A DNA stretch of 56,223 nt, from positions 1-56,223 of the forward strand of contig QJZC01000030.1 of the NCBI GenBank assembly GCA_003247575.1, in the 5' to 3' direction. Shown here in pieces: positions 1 to 7,938 of the stretch (positions are counted from its first letter, which is position 1; each line of letters opens with the position of its first letter). Origin of the DNA: Pseudomonadota bacterium (GTDB taxonomy: Bacteria > Myxococcota_A > UBA9160 > SZUA-336). The notes under the pieces were generated by a model. The model had not been told where the DNA came from, did no database searches, and saw nothing but the letters and a program-made list of their open reading frames with translations. The translations under genes and the position numbers were made by a program.

Positions 1-685
1 CATCCACGTAGCGGAGGTACGCCGAACATCCGAGCTCACGCGTCACGAACTGGTCGAACGGGTGCAGATAGCAGTTCGACCAGAACTGGGAGGTGAGATT
101 TCCGATCGGCAGGCCACGCGCGCGACACACCGAAAAGAGCGCGTCACCTCGAAACCATACGGGCGTGTACTCCTCTTCGAGCACTCCGTCTCCACTCGCC
201 AGGATCCGATCCACGAGCCACATCAGATCCTCTTCGACGATCGTGCGGCGGAGCAGCTCGCCCAGGATCGCATGGTCGATCGAGGGAAAGTGTTGAACGA
301 TGTCTACCCGAAGCACGTATCGGTGCCGCTGCGAAAGCTCCTGCAGACGCTCCACCGCGCGGTGCGTCCCCTTGCCCACCCGGTTCGCATAGCTCTGCGA
401 GTAGAACATCCGCTCGAAGCGAGGCTCGATCACGTTGCAGAGCGCATGGTGCACCACACGATCCCGAAAGGGAGCCGCGCTGATCTTGCGACGCTTCGGC
501 TCGTGGATGCGAAAATGAGTGTACCGACCGGGCTGGTACGTGTGCTCTCGCAGCTCGTGCTGGAGTTCGAGGAGCCGATCGGCCAGCTGGAACTCGAACG
601 CCGCGACACCGGCTCTGCTGCGTTTGCCGCGCGCAGCGCTTGGTCGACGCCGCCCTCGACCTTCAGGAGACCTTGCTCGAGGCAC
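1..685 (-). CDS. DGR-type reverse transcriptase, partial (runs off left edge)
   Basis: Reverse transcriptase of a diversity-generating retroelement; it would copy the template repeat RNA with errors at adenines. My own minus-strand translation shows the DGR order: [20 protein letters not shown], then [13 protein letters not shown], then the catalytic-aspartate motif [11 protein letters not shown], then [12 protein letters not shown], which carries the GxxxSQ signature typical of DGR enzymes. The window ends inside the YVDD box, after YVD. The frame is open down from 709; GTG at 685 is the only plausible start. The about 20 residues after it do not look like a DGR RT N-terminus, and homology begins only at RGKRSRAG near 630. 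In another frame DQALRAA precedes RGKRSR directly, so a one-base frameshift is possible. The gene overlaps the Avd-like gene on the other strand. The family call is firm; the start is not. Confidence 0.88.
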   Translation of the reverse strand, partial: MPRARSPEGRGRRRPSAARGKRSRAGVAAFEFQLADRLLELQHELREHTYQPGRYTHFRIHEPKRRKISAAPFRDRVVHHALCNVIEPRFERMFYSQSYANRVGKGTHRAVERLQELSQRHRYVLRVDIVQHFPSIDHAILGELLRRTIVEEDLMWLVDRILASGDGVLEEEYTPVWFRGDALFSVCRARGLPIGNLTSQFWSNCYLHPFDQFVTRELGCSAYLRYVD

Positions 686-876
686 AGAGCCATCGTGGCG
701 CCGCGCGGCTCACGGCGCTGCGAACGGCAGATGCCGCACTCGGGCGCCTGCGGCTCTACCTGCGCCTTGCCCATGCATGGCGCTGGCTGAGCGACGGCCA
801 GTACGAGTACGCGAGTGTTCGCGTGGCCGAGATCGGGCGCCTGCTCGGGGGCTGGCTCAAGCAAGCGGGAGCCTGA
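640..876 (+). CDS. avd: Avd-like DGR accessory protein, N-terminally short
   Basis: Small helical protein resembling the DGR accessory variability determinant, a four-helix-bundle protein that partners the reverse transcriptase and template RNA. The visible signature is the C-terminal half: [15 protein letters not shown], then QYEYAS and [12 protein letters not shown]. Family members are usually about 110-130 residues; this frame gives about 78 from a TTG at 640. The first helix region with its usual FPR..RF motif is missing, and I cannot find it in any frame upstream. The gene lies on the plus strand, head-on to the RT and overlapping its 5' end, whereas Avd is normally upstream of the RT on the same strand. 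A hairpin follows the stop. It may be a rearrangement remnant rather than a working gene. Confidence 0.55.
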   Translation: MVDAALDLQETLLEAQSHRGAARLTALRTADAALGRLRLYLRLAHAWRWLSDGQYEYASVRVAEIGRLLGGWLKQAGA

Positions 877-879
877 GGT

Positions 880-921
880 GAGGCGCCTCGGGGCCGGAGC
901 CCGGGAGGCGCCTCGAATTTT
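880..921 (+). terminator. hairpin terminator after the Avd-like gene
   Basis: Two copies of the self-complementary decamer GAGGCGCCTC (880-889 and 905-914) flank a GC-rich spacer and are followed by GAATTTT. The copies can pair to form a strong hairpin ending in a short T-run in the plus direction, directly after the Avd-like stop at 876. On the minus strand the same structure lies between the template repeat and the RT. Confidence 0.55.
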
Positions 922-1071
922 GTATGCGCCCGACGCCTGGGGCGCGCGCCTCCAGGGGTGCGGACGGGACCTGCCTGCGCCATCCACTGCGCTCTCCCCT
1001 CGGCGCGCCGACCGTGATCGACACGCATTTCCGGTAGGGCACCGTAGGGTGCAGAAGAGCTCATGGGGATG

Positions 1072-1196
1072 TGGGACACACGCACCACACGAAACCCCAG
1101 ATTGTTGTTGTGATTGCCGGGAAGGTTGTGGTTGCGGTACGCGCAACGGGCGTTGATTCGTGGATTGTTCCAGGAACCGCCGCGCACCACGCGCCG
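1072..1196 (-). repeat. DGR template repeat (TR)
   Basis: Near-copy of the 3' end of the NACHT gene, offset by exactly 247 bases from the VR and 104 bases beyond that gene's stop. Aligned over 1072-1196, TR and VR differ at 18 sites (1072, 1106, 1108, 1109, 1115, 1126, 1127, 1129, 1132, 1133, 1138, 1153, 1154, 1158, 1161, 1165, 1166, 1169). Every one is a T on the plus strand, that is an A in the coding sense of the TR. Identity ends at 1197. Translated on the minus strand the TR is rich in AAY codons, for example RNHNLPGNHNNNLGF. This is the diagnostic pattern of mutagenic retrohoming. Confidence 0.95.
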
Positions 1197-1274
1197 GTCT
1201 CAGGCCGCCCCACTGGCGATGCCAGCGGCGCGAGTATCGCGCGCCTTCGTGAACGATCACAAGGCTCCCTTCCG

Positions 1275-1312
1275 GATCAGAGTTCAGAGTTTCAGGGGAT
1301 CAGGGTTCAGAG
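1275..1312. repeat. short direct repeat at the end of the DGR target
   Basis: GATCAGAGTTCAGAG (1275-1289) and GATCAGGGTTCAGAG (1298-1312) match at 14 of 15 bases, 23 bases apart. The second copy contains the stop codon of the target gene (1300-1302). The pair sits just past the IMH end of the VR, where many DGRs carry a cruciform. Here it is a direct, not inverted, repeat. Confidence 0.6.
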
Positions 1313-4300
1313 CGGATGGGGGACACACGCACCACACGAAACCCCAGATTGTCGAAGTGATAGCCGGGAAGGAGGCGGGAGCGGCACGCGCAACGGGCGA
1401 GGATCCGCGGAAGGTCCCAGGAACCGCCGCGCACCACGCGCCGATCGCCACGAGGCTCATCGCTCCAGACGCGACCGTCGCTCGGGGCACCCACGTAGCT
1501 CGAGTGCCAGTCATCGGCCAGCCACTCCCACACGTTCCCAGTAAGGTCATGGATTGCATTCGGCGCATCTCCCTCAGGGAACACACCCGCGGGCGTCGTT
1601 CCGCGCACGTGCGTCTCGAAGGTGTTGCAGCGGCGAGGGTCGAACTCGTCTCCCCACGCGTACCGCCGCCCTTCGCTTCCACGCGCGGCCGCCTCCCACA
1701 TGGCCTCGCTCGGAAGCTCGAAATGCTGCCCACGCTGCTCGGAGAGCCAACGGCAGTACGCCTGTGCCTCGAACCAGCAGATGCCGACGACCGGCTGGCT
1801 AGGGTGGTTGTAGGCCGGATCCGTCCACCAGACCGGCGCGGTTCGGCGCTGCTCCGGATACGTCTCAGCCAGGACCTCCTCGAACTGAGAATCCGAGAGG
1901 GCCAATAGCCCCTCCCATTGCTCCGCACCTCGACTCGTCAGCCGCCCTTCGCGCAGCGCCTGCTCGATCCTACCCGGCTGCTGATAGAATCTCCGCAGCT
2001 CGCGGAGCTGTTGCTTCGGAGCGTCGGCGACTCCCTCGCCCTGGCGCCACCGGCGCGCCGCCTCGCTCTCCCACCAGCGTTCATCGTCGTAGCCGCCGGC
2101 TGCCATGAAGAGCTCCCACTCGGCGTTGGTGACGGTGAACTGGGCGATGTCGAACGCCTCGAGCTGGACTGCATGCACCGGTTTCTCGTCCTCGTCCCCC
2201 TCCTCGCTACCGATCGTATACTCGCCCGCAGGGATCGCGATGAATGGTGGGAGCAGGTAGTCGCCGTGCGGACCTCTCCTCTTCTCGAGCCGCGGATCGC
2301 CGAGCTCCCCCAGAGCCCGAGCGGCCGCGATCCGTGCGCGCAGATCTGCCTCGGGGGCGCGGCTACGCGCGAGCAGCTCGCCCTGGAGCTCAACCCGCAA
2401 TGCGGAGGAGATCGAAACGTCGGCCTGCGCCGCGCAGCGGCCAGCCAGGGGGAGATTCTCGCGCATGAGTGCCGCGATGAATGCGTCGCAGTCCGTCGCC
2501 ATCGCCGCCGCGAACAGAAACGTCTCCTCCCACCCCGTGGTCGGTGCGGGGGGCAGCGGGTCGGCGTCGCCGATTCTGGCGAGTTCGTCCTCCAAGCTGG
2601 GCGACATCTCTTCGGCACGCCAAGGCGTGCGCGCCAGCCGGGCACGAGGCGACTCGGCGAGGAAACGCGCCGCGAAATACTCCTGCACCAGCTGGTGCAC
2701 GAACGTGAACTCGCGCCGCTGCTTGTCCAGGATCTGAAGATCCACTCCCACGTCGAAGCGATCGCGTCCACGCTCCCCCAGCAGAGGCAGGGCATCGCGG
2801 ATGTTCGCCTTGACCTGGGAGCCTTTGCGGCTGCCGTGGCGCTCCTGCAGCACGAAGGCGAGCTGCGCGAAGGGCTCCACACCGACCGGCAGCTCGTAGT
2901 CTCCGCACGGCTCGCCATTGATCAGCAAGCGGTCGTCGATGTCGAAGAGCTCCTCGTCCAGGAGCAAGGGGTTGTGCGCGCCCAGCTCGCGACAGAGCGC
3001 ACTGCGCACGAATCCAGTGAACAGCGCAGCCCGCCCCCTGCGCCAGGCATCGCCCGGTTGATCCACGAGCAGCCGCAGATAGTACGGCGAGCGGAAGAGA
3101 TCGAGCTGACGCGTGCCCTCGAGCTGTTGCCAGAGCTCCGGTCCGCGCTCCGGGCTGTAGAGCCCGAGGAACTCCTGCACCTGCGGGTCGTCCATCTGTT
3201 CGATGCGCACGTGCGGCACGGGGAGCTCGTCGGTCCCCAGCGGCAGGCTGTAGTCTGCGCTACGACACGAGAACACGAGCCGCACTCCGCTCCGCGCCGC
3301 ATCGGCGATGAATCGCCGCCAGCGATCGACGGCTCGCCGGTAGTCGTCGTCGCTGGCCTGCGGCATCTCGTTCAGCGCGTCGAGCAGCAGCACGAGTGGA
3401 GCTCCGCCCAGTCGATCCAGATCCGCCATCTCCGGAAACCGCTGCCGCCACTCGTTCGCCAGCCACTCTCGCGGCTGCTGCGTCTGTGCACCGCCAGGAT
3501 GCACCTCGTAGGCGTTCAGGGATGCGAAGAAGGCGATCGCCTGCGACCCAACCGGTGCGCGCAATGCATCGCGCGCGAGCTCGAACTCGAGCCGGCGCAG
3601 CAGCGTGCTCTTGCCCGATCCGGGAGGACCGAGCAGCACGAAGGCGGGCGCATCGATCTCGGCGAGCACTTCACGCAGATCGGTGAAGGGCTGCGTGCGC
3701 GAGTGCTCGGCAAGGCGCGATCCTTGCGCGCCCGGGCCTCGGTCGAGCAGCACCGTGAGCGGCGTGAACCGGGTGTCGATCGCATGGCGAGACTGCGCCC
3801 CATCTGCCCAGCGCGAGAGCCTGTACTCCTCGAGCGTGCTCGGGTCGTGCGCCCGCATCGCATCGCGAGTCGCTTCGTCGAGCGTTCCCTCGGTAGCGGA
3901 GGCGAGGGCCTCTCGCGCGGTGGTGAGCCAGGCGGGCCGGCGGCGCTCGGTCCGAGGAGACTGCGCGACAAACATCGCCAGGTGCTTGGCGAAGAGATCC
4001 GCGAACTTTGCAGGCTCGGGGTACTCGTGGAAGCCGCCAGCAAGCGAGCCATCGGGAGACCGAAACCCGTCGAAGAACCCTCCCACGGCGCGGTACTGCG
4101 CGCGCATCGAATCGAGCTCGGTCTGGTCGGCGTCGAGTCCGATCTGTGGAGTCTCCGTACGGCGATAGATCCAGATCGGCTTGCCCGCGGAGCGCGCCTC
4201 CTCGAGCTCCCACACGGTGCCGGACTCGTAGCGGGTGCCGTCCTCCCGCGTGATCCGGCTGGGCAGCGGCGTCCCGAGCCGGCTCCAGAGCAGGACCACC

Positions 4301-4557
4301 GTCAGATCACACTCCGAAGGCCGTCCCTTGTACTTCTCCACGGACTCCTGCGGCGTGACCGCGGCCTCGAGCGGCACGGGAGAATGGTGATCGTTCCAGT
4401 CCACGATCTCGAAGCGCACCCTGCTCTGATTCAGGGGATTCTGCTCGAGCTCCTCCATCGCCAGGCGAGCGCGTGCTCGCTCCTCGCTGACGTCGCCGGG
4501 AGAGCTCAGAAACACCTTGATGCGCTTGGAAAGGCCGCGAGACATGGAAGGAAGCAT
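1300..4557 (-). CDS. DUF4062/TIR-like - NACHT NTPase - FGE (C-lectin fold) protein, DGR target
   Basis: 1085-residue STAND-type protein. Residues about 12-130 match DUF4062-like effector domains (KVFLSSPGDVSEERARA; VVLLWSRLGTPLP). The NACHT-type NTPase follows, with Walker A GPPGSGKST at about 310-318 and Walker B LVLLLDALNE at about 387-396. A helical stretch with a HEAT-like segment (RARIAAARALGELGD) leads into a formylglycine-generating-enzyme/C-type-lectin domain from about 775 (IPAGEYTIGSEEGDEDEKPV; DLTGNVWEWLADDW) that ends in the DGR variable repeat. By family knowledge the C-terminal fold is the ligand-binding face that DGRs diversify and the N-terminus is the effector, so I infer an NTP-regulated sensor in defence or cell-cell conflict. 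Start ATG 4557; a second ATG at 4545 is as good, and neither has a strong ribosome site. No gene lies in 4558-4852. Confidence 0.93.
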   Translation of the reverse strand: MLPSMSRGLSKRIKVFLSSPGDVSEERARARLAMEELEQNPLNQSRVRFEIVDWNDHHSPVPLEAAVTPQESVEKYKGRPSECDLTVVLLWSRLGTPLPSRITREDGTRYESGTVWELEEARSAGKPIWIYRRTETPQIGLDADQTELDSMRAQYRAVGGFFDGFRSPDGSLAGGFHEYPEPAKFADLFAKHLAMFVAQSPRTERRRPAWLTTAREALASATEGTLDEATRDAMRAHDPSTLEEYRLSRWADGAQSRHAIDTRFTPLTVLLDRGPGAQGSRLAEHSRTQPFTDLREVLAEIDAPAFVLLGPPGSGKSTLLRRLEFELARDALRAPVGSQAIAFFASLNAYEVHPGGAQTQQPREWLANEWRQRFPEMADLDRLGGAPLVLLLDALNEMPQASDDDYRRAVDRWRRFIADAARSGVRLVFSCRSADYSLPLGTDELPVPHVRIEQMDDPQVQEFLGLYSPERGPELWQQLEGTRQLDLFRSPYYLRLLVDQPGDAWRRGRAALFTGFVRSALCRELGAHNPLLLDEELFDIDDRLLINGEPCGDYELPVGVEPFAQLAFVLQERHGSRKGSQVKANIRDALPLLGERGRDRFDVGVDLQILDKQRREFTFVHQLVQEYFAARFLAESPRARLARTPWRAEEMSPSLEDELARIGDADPLPPAPTTGWEETFLFAAAMATDCDAFIAALMRENLPLAGRCAAQADVSISSALRVELQGELLARSRAPEADLRARIAAARALGELGDPRLEKRRGPHGDYLLPPFIAIPAGEYTIGSEEGDEDEKPVHAVQLEAFDIAQFTVTNAEWELFMAAGGYDDERWWESEAARRWRQGEGVADAPKQQLRELRRFYQQPGRIEQALREGRLTSRGAEQWEGLLALSDSQFEEVLAETYPEQRRTAPVWWTDPAYNHPSQPVVGICWFEAQAYCRWLSEQRGQHFELPSEAMWEAAARGSEGRRYAWGDEFDPRRCNTFETHVRGTTPAGVFPEGDAPNAIHDLTGNVWEWLADDWHSSYVGAPSDGRVWSDEPRGDRRVVRGGSWDLPRILARCACRSRLLPGYHFDNLGFRVVRVSPIRSEP
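1319..1443 (-). repeat. DGR variable repeat (VR) in the 3' end of the NACHT-FGE gene
   Basis: Encodes the last 45 or so residues of the 1085-residue target. Against the TR, the asparagine/tyrosine/histidine positions become D, L, L, C, S, R, L, Y, F and D, while framework residues (GGSW, PR, LGFRVVRVS) are unchanged. The block nearest the stop codon, about 1319-1350 on the plus strand, differs from the TR at only one adenine and is the likely initiation-of-mutagenic-homing (IMH) segment. Confidence 0.95.
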
Positions 4558-4852
4558 GATACGGCGATCCGCCGCCGTCGCGCGGGCATTTCAGAACGTA
4601 TTCACGATCGATCGATCGGTTCGAGTCCATCGTGCTCGCGGAATCGGAATCCGGGATGGAGCGTCCACAGAATGCTGAGCCTGCGGCGACATTCGTTCCA
4701 CCGGAGGATCCCAAAGGAGTCACGGCGCGGACATGCGCCCAATTCACTACACCGACTACAGCCGCCCTCCCCGGTCGGCACCCTCTCCACTCGATGGACT
4801 GGAACGCTGACCTATCCGTTCGCGCCAACTTCCCGTGGCCGGTCGCTGCGCC

Positions 4853-5746
4853 TCACTCGGCCTGGTATTCCGGTAGGTCACGGAAGAAGACTTCGGTGAT
4901 GCGCTCTTCGTTCGAACGAACGACGTCGATGACCGTTTGCTCGAGCCATGTTCCGCCGGTGACCGAGCGCATGGGATTTTCGGTCGCATAGTCGATCTGG
5001 AAGCTATCGATGATCGGCTGGATCGTGGTTTCGGTGGCCCAATCCATGAAGAACAGCGGAGCGACTCCGTCGTTCGGGCTGACGATAAAGGTGGCCTCGA
5101 GGTAGCTGTCGCGGGTGACAGGCATGGCGTAAACCAAGGTCGCAGCGTTGCTCGGGCTGCCGATGCTCCCGATGAAGTAGGACGTCCACTTCTGGCCATG
5201 GGCCAGGTGATCCCGGAAGTCCGAACGCAGTCCATCACTCGACTGAGTGGCGAGGCTTGCGAGCGAATAGATGATCCCTCCGTCCATGCCCGATGCGGCT
5301 CGATTGACTTCGGCGTATTGGGTCTCGAAGTTCTCGTAGATGGCCAGCATGAAGTCCCATCGATCGTCGATGCGGAATTCGCGAGAGTGGAGTAGCTGGC
5401 TGCGATTCTCCGGAACGGCTTGGAGTCGGATCATCAGCATGACGCTGCCCAGGTCCTTTCCGAACCATCCGGAGTCGAACCATCCGGAGTCTTTCAGGTC
5501 CCACCAGCGCTGGATCAAGGTGCATTCGCCTCCCGCTTGTGTGACATCGACGCTCTCGCGCATGGGCTCGAGCAGAAAATCCTTACTGAAGTCCTCGGGC
5601 ATGGAGAAGCTGAACACGTTGCCGGAGAGATCGACCTTTCGCTGCTCACCGAGGGGACCCTCCGCGGCAGCTCCGCTCGAAAAGGACTCCAGAAACGACA
5701 CCATGATGACTGCTCCGAGGATGTAGACGATTCGCGTGATTCTCAT
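4853..5746 (-). CDS. secreted protein of unknown function
   Basis: About 297 residues from ATG 5746, chosen because a typical signal peptide follows at once (MRITRIVYILGAVIMVSFLE, ending near SSGAAAEG). An ATG five codons upstream at 5761 is less likely. The mature part is acidic and aromatic, with many W, F and D and an odd local duplication of DSGWF around residue 90 (DSGWFDSGWFGK). I recognise no family or catalytic motif. It ends just before 4852 and begins about 30 bases after the transglutaminase-like gene on the same strand, so the two may be co-transcribed. Confidence 0.75.
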   Translation of the reverse strand: MRITRIVYILGAVIMVSFLESFSSGAAAEGPLGEQRKVDLSGNVFSFSMPEDFSKDFLLEPMRESVDVTQAGGECTLIQRWWDLKDSGWFDSGWFGKDLGSVMLMIRLQAVPENRSQLLHSREFRIDDRWDFMLAIYENFETQYAEVNRAASGMDGGIIYSLASLATQSSDGLRSDFRDHLAHGQKWTSYFIGSIGSPSNAATLVYAMPVTRDSYLEATFIVSPNDGVAPLFFMDWATETTIQPIIDSFQIDYATENPMRSVTGGTWLEQTVIDVVRSNEERITEVFFRDLPEYQAE

Positions 5747-5773
5747 AGGGGGTGCGTCCAAGGGGGTGCGGTG

Positions 5774-6556
5774 CTAGATGCGGCTCACGGAGACGAACTG
5801 GCGGATCGGCCCTACGGGTGGACCGAATTGCGTATACACGGCGACATCGGTGGCGTCGCGGCCGTAGCCGATCGAGACGTATCCGCTCCTGGGGACGGGC
5901 TGGGTGGGATCGAACGTATACCAACGTCCGCCGACATAGGCTTCGAACCAGGCGTGCATGTCCATGGGCTCCAGATCCAGCAGGTAGCCGACGACCATGC
6001 GCGCCGGGATGCTCAGGCTGCGGCACAGCGCGATGCCCAGATGCGCAAGGTCGCGGCACACCCCCCGCCCCTGCTGGTTGATCTCGATCGCGGACACCGA
6101 CAGCGGGCTGCTGCCCGGTACGTAGCGGATCGAACCCTGCAACCAGCGCACGATGGCCGCCACCTGGTCGTATCCCGGTAGAACGCCATTCGTGATCTCG
6201 AGGGCCATCTGTCCGAAGCGATCGGATTCGCAGTACCGGCTCGGCAAGAGGAACGTGAGCAGTGAATCCGGGAGGTGCTGCACCTCGACGAACGGCGCTC
6301 CCGGGGCGATGTCGATCACGTCTGACACGTTGACCTCGGCCGTCGTATGGAGCTCGAAGGGACCCGGCTGCGCGACCAGACGCTGGCACAGGTTTCCGTA
6401 CTCGTCGGTGATCTCGAAGGCCGGAACGTTGGGCTCGAGACGGTACTCCTCACGCGCGATCCACTGCTGGGCGCCACTGCGCGGCCGCAACATCAACACG
6501 AAGGGCGTGGGTACGGCCACTTCGAAGGCAAGGTCGAAACGGGTACGTAGCCACAT
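5774..6556 (-). CDS. transglutaminase-like cysteine protease family protein
   Basis: 260 residues. Start ATG 6556 was chosen over a longer frame to 6769 because the family N-terminus ([20 protein letters not shown]) begins here, with GGAG about 8 bases upstream. The N-terminal half is the beta-rich domain usual in bacterial transglutaminase-like proteins. The catalytic triad is visible as C167 (GVCRDLAHL), H201 ([10 protein letters not shown]) and D216 (TFDPTQ). There is no signal peptide, so it is probably cytoplasmic. Such proteins are thought to act as peptidases or amide-transfer enzymes; the substrate is unknown. Confidence 0.88.
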   Translation of the reverse strand: MWLRTRFDLAFEVAVPTPFVLMLRPRSGAQQWIAREEYRLEPNVPAFEITDEYGNLCQRLVAQPGPFELHTTAEVNVSDVIDIAPGAPFVEVQHLPDSLLTFLLPSRYCESDRFGQMALEITNGVLPGYDQVAAIVRWLQGSIRYVPGSSPLSVSAIEINQQGRGVCRDLAHLGIALCRSLSIPARMVVGYLLDLEPMDMHAWFEAYVGGRWYTFDPTQPVPRSGYVSIGYGRDATDVAVYTQFGPPVGPIRQFVSVSRI

Positions 6557-6613
6557 CCGCAACACTCCGAACTCGGATTCCGTACGAGCTGCTCGGGAGG
6601 GAACGTACGTACG

Positions 6614-6639
6614 GACGCACCGTACAGACGCACCGTACA
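6614..6639. repeat. 13-bp tandem repeat upstream of the transglutaminase gene
   Basis: GACGCACCGTACA occurs twice in perfect tandem (6614-6626, 6627-6639), beside the palindromic run ACGTACGTACG at 6603-6613. The array lies 58-83 bases upstream of the transglutaminase start (6556, minus). The rest of the 327-base gap 6557-6883 shows no credible gene. Position suggests an iterated regulator site, but this is an inference. Confidence 0.45.
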
Positions 6640-6883
6640 GAAGACCCAGGATCAGACGACCCAGGACCGGCCGCAACATCGGGCGATGCGGCGCTTCCGG
6701 AGGTAGAGGGTTTATCGCAACAGGCCGGTCCCGCGCAAGCCGAGGCCACGTTTCGATGGCGAAACGCACGCTGCCAGCCGCCGCTCGGATCGAGACCGTC
6801 GCTTCTCCCTCGCCGAGAGAGTCAGAGCGCGGAGCTTCGGGGCGCAGCGTTCGACGCGCCGCGCGGCCGCATCGGATGCGAGA

Positions 6884-7888
6884 TCATTCAAGAGACTTTC
6901 TACCAGCGAAGACCCCCTCGAGGCCGCCGACCCAGGCGAGATGGACGGCGCCGACGGCGATCTGCAGCCACGCGGTCAACATTCGGAAGGCGAGCACCGC
7001 GGCCAACCCCATGGTCGGCGGCAGCACGCGCGCGAAGAAGCTCGCTCCCGTGCCTTCGGCCAGTCCGGCGGCACCCGGTGTGGGCGCCACGTAGACGAAG
7101 GCCAGGTACAAGGTCGAAATGCCCGAGGTCACGGGGATGGGCTCCGCCCCCAAACCGGTGGCGATCAGCACCAGGATCCCGATCAGATTGACGAAATACA
7201 GCAGATTGACGGAGAGCAACATCGGAATGCTCGACGCCCGCAGCTTCTGCAGGTGCGCGAGCACGCTCAGGATCTGCTCCATGACCCTGCGAGCCAGCGG
7301 TCGCTCACCGACCCAGCGATCCAGAACTCCGACACCCTTTTGCGTCCATCCGGGCAGCGCCGCGGCAACGACCAGCGGGGTCAACAAGGTGCCGAGCAAC
7401 ACGACCGCTCCGGTCAACAAGCCGATCACGGGGCCGTCCAGGGTCGGCCCGAGACCGAGCGCGAACATCGCCAGCGCCGAGAGCAACAGGAACAATGTGC
7501 TCACCAGGGACTTCAAGAAGGCGATCACGCTGGCGATCCCCACGGGCATGCCGTGTCGGCAGAGCATGTAGATCGCGCCGGGTGCGCCCATCGTGCCGCC
7601 CGGAGTGAGCATCGCGAAGAAGTTGCACGCGATCGCCGCGTCCAGGCTCGCGCGAGCGCTCGGGCGCGTTCCGAGCGCCCATGCAAAGGCCAGATAGCGG
7701 AGTTGGTCCGCCGCGAAGAACACCACGGCCATCGCCACCAGCATGCACTTCAGACGCGCGTCGAGTCGGAGAAGCGGCTGGAGGTCCGAGGTGCGCAGGC
7801 CCGTGTAGGAGACGGCAAAGCCAACGCCCAACGCCAGGCAGACGATGAACGCGGCCGCATGCAAGAGAAGCGTTGTTCGGGCCCGCAC
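6884..7888 (-). CDS. LPG-synthase-like / UPF0104 integral membrane protein
   Basis: 334 residues, mostly hydrophobic, with about eight membrane segments and the shape of the lysylphosphatidylglycerol-synthase transmembrane family (PF03706; AglD-like). Typical pieces are FFAMLTPGGTMGAPGAIYML in the middle and YVAPTPGAAGLAEG near the end. GTG 7888 is chosen because GGAGG lies 5 bases upstream and the longer frame would run through the divergent ketosynthase gene. Members move or modify lipid head groups or lipid-linked precursors. It is divergent from the lipid cluster, about 50 bases away, and may export or flip its product. Confidence 0.85.
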   Translation of the reverse strand: MRARTTLLLHAAAFIVCLALGVGFAVSYTGLRTSDLQPLLRLDARLKCMLVAMAVVFFAADQLRYLAFAWALGTRPSARASLDAAIACNFFAMLTPGGTMGAPGAIYMLCRHGMPVGIASVIAFLKSLVSTLFLLLSALAMFALGLGPTLDGPVIGLLTGAVVLLGTLLTPLVVAAALPGWTQKGVGVLDRWVGERPLARRVMEQILSVLAHLQKLRASSIPMLLSVNLLYFVNLIGILVLIATGLGAEPIPVTSGISTLYLAFVYVAPTPGAAGLAEGTGASFFARVLPPTMGLAAVLAFRMLTAWLQIAVGAVHLAWVGGLEGVFAGRKSLE

Positions 7889-7938
7889 GCAGTCCTCCCG
7901 GGATGCGGCGACTGTAGCATCCCGAGTAAGCTCTCGGG

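Noticed and set aside
62..790. 242-codon plus-strand frame over the left edge
   Set aside because: It is the antisense shadow of the reverse transcriptase, whose minus-strand translation matches the DGR family motifs in order.
756..1190. 144-codon minus-strand frame across the template repeat
   Set aside because: The first part is simply the TR read as protein; the rest is arginine/proline-rich and overlaps the Avd-like gene. A TR is not expected to be translated.
1918..4899. 993-codon plus-strand frame opposite the NACHT gene
   Set aside because: Typical high-GC antisense shadow: rich in R, H, E and L without domain motifs, while the minus strand has Walker A/B and FGE motifs.
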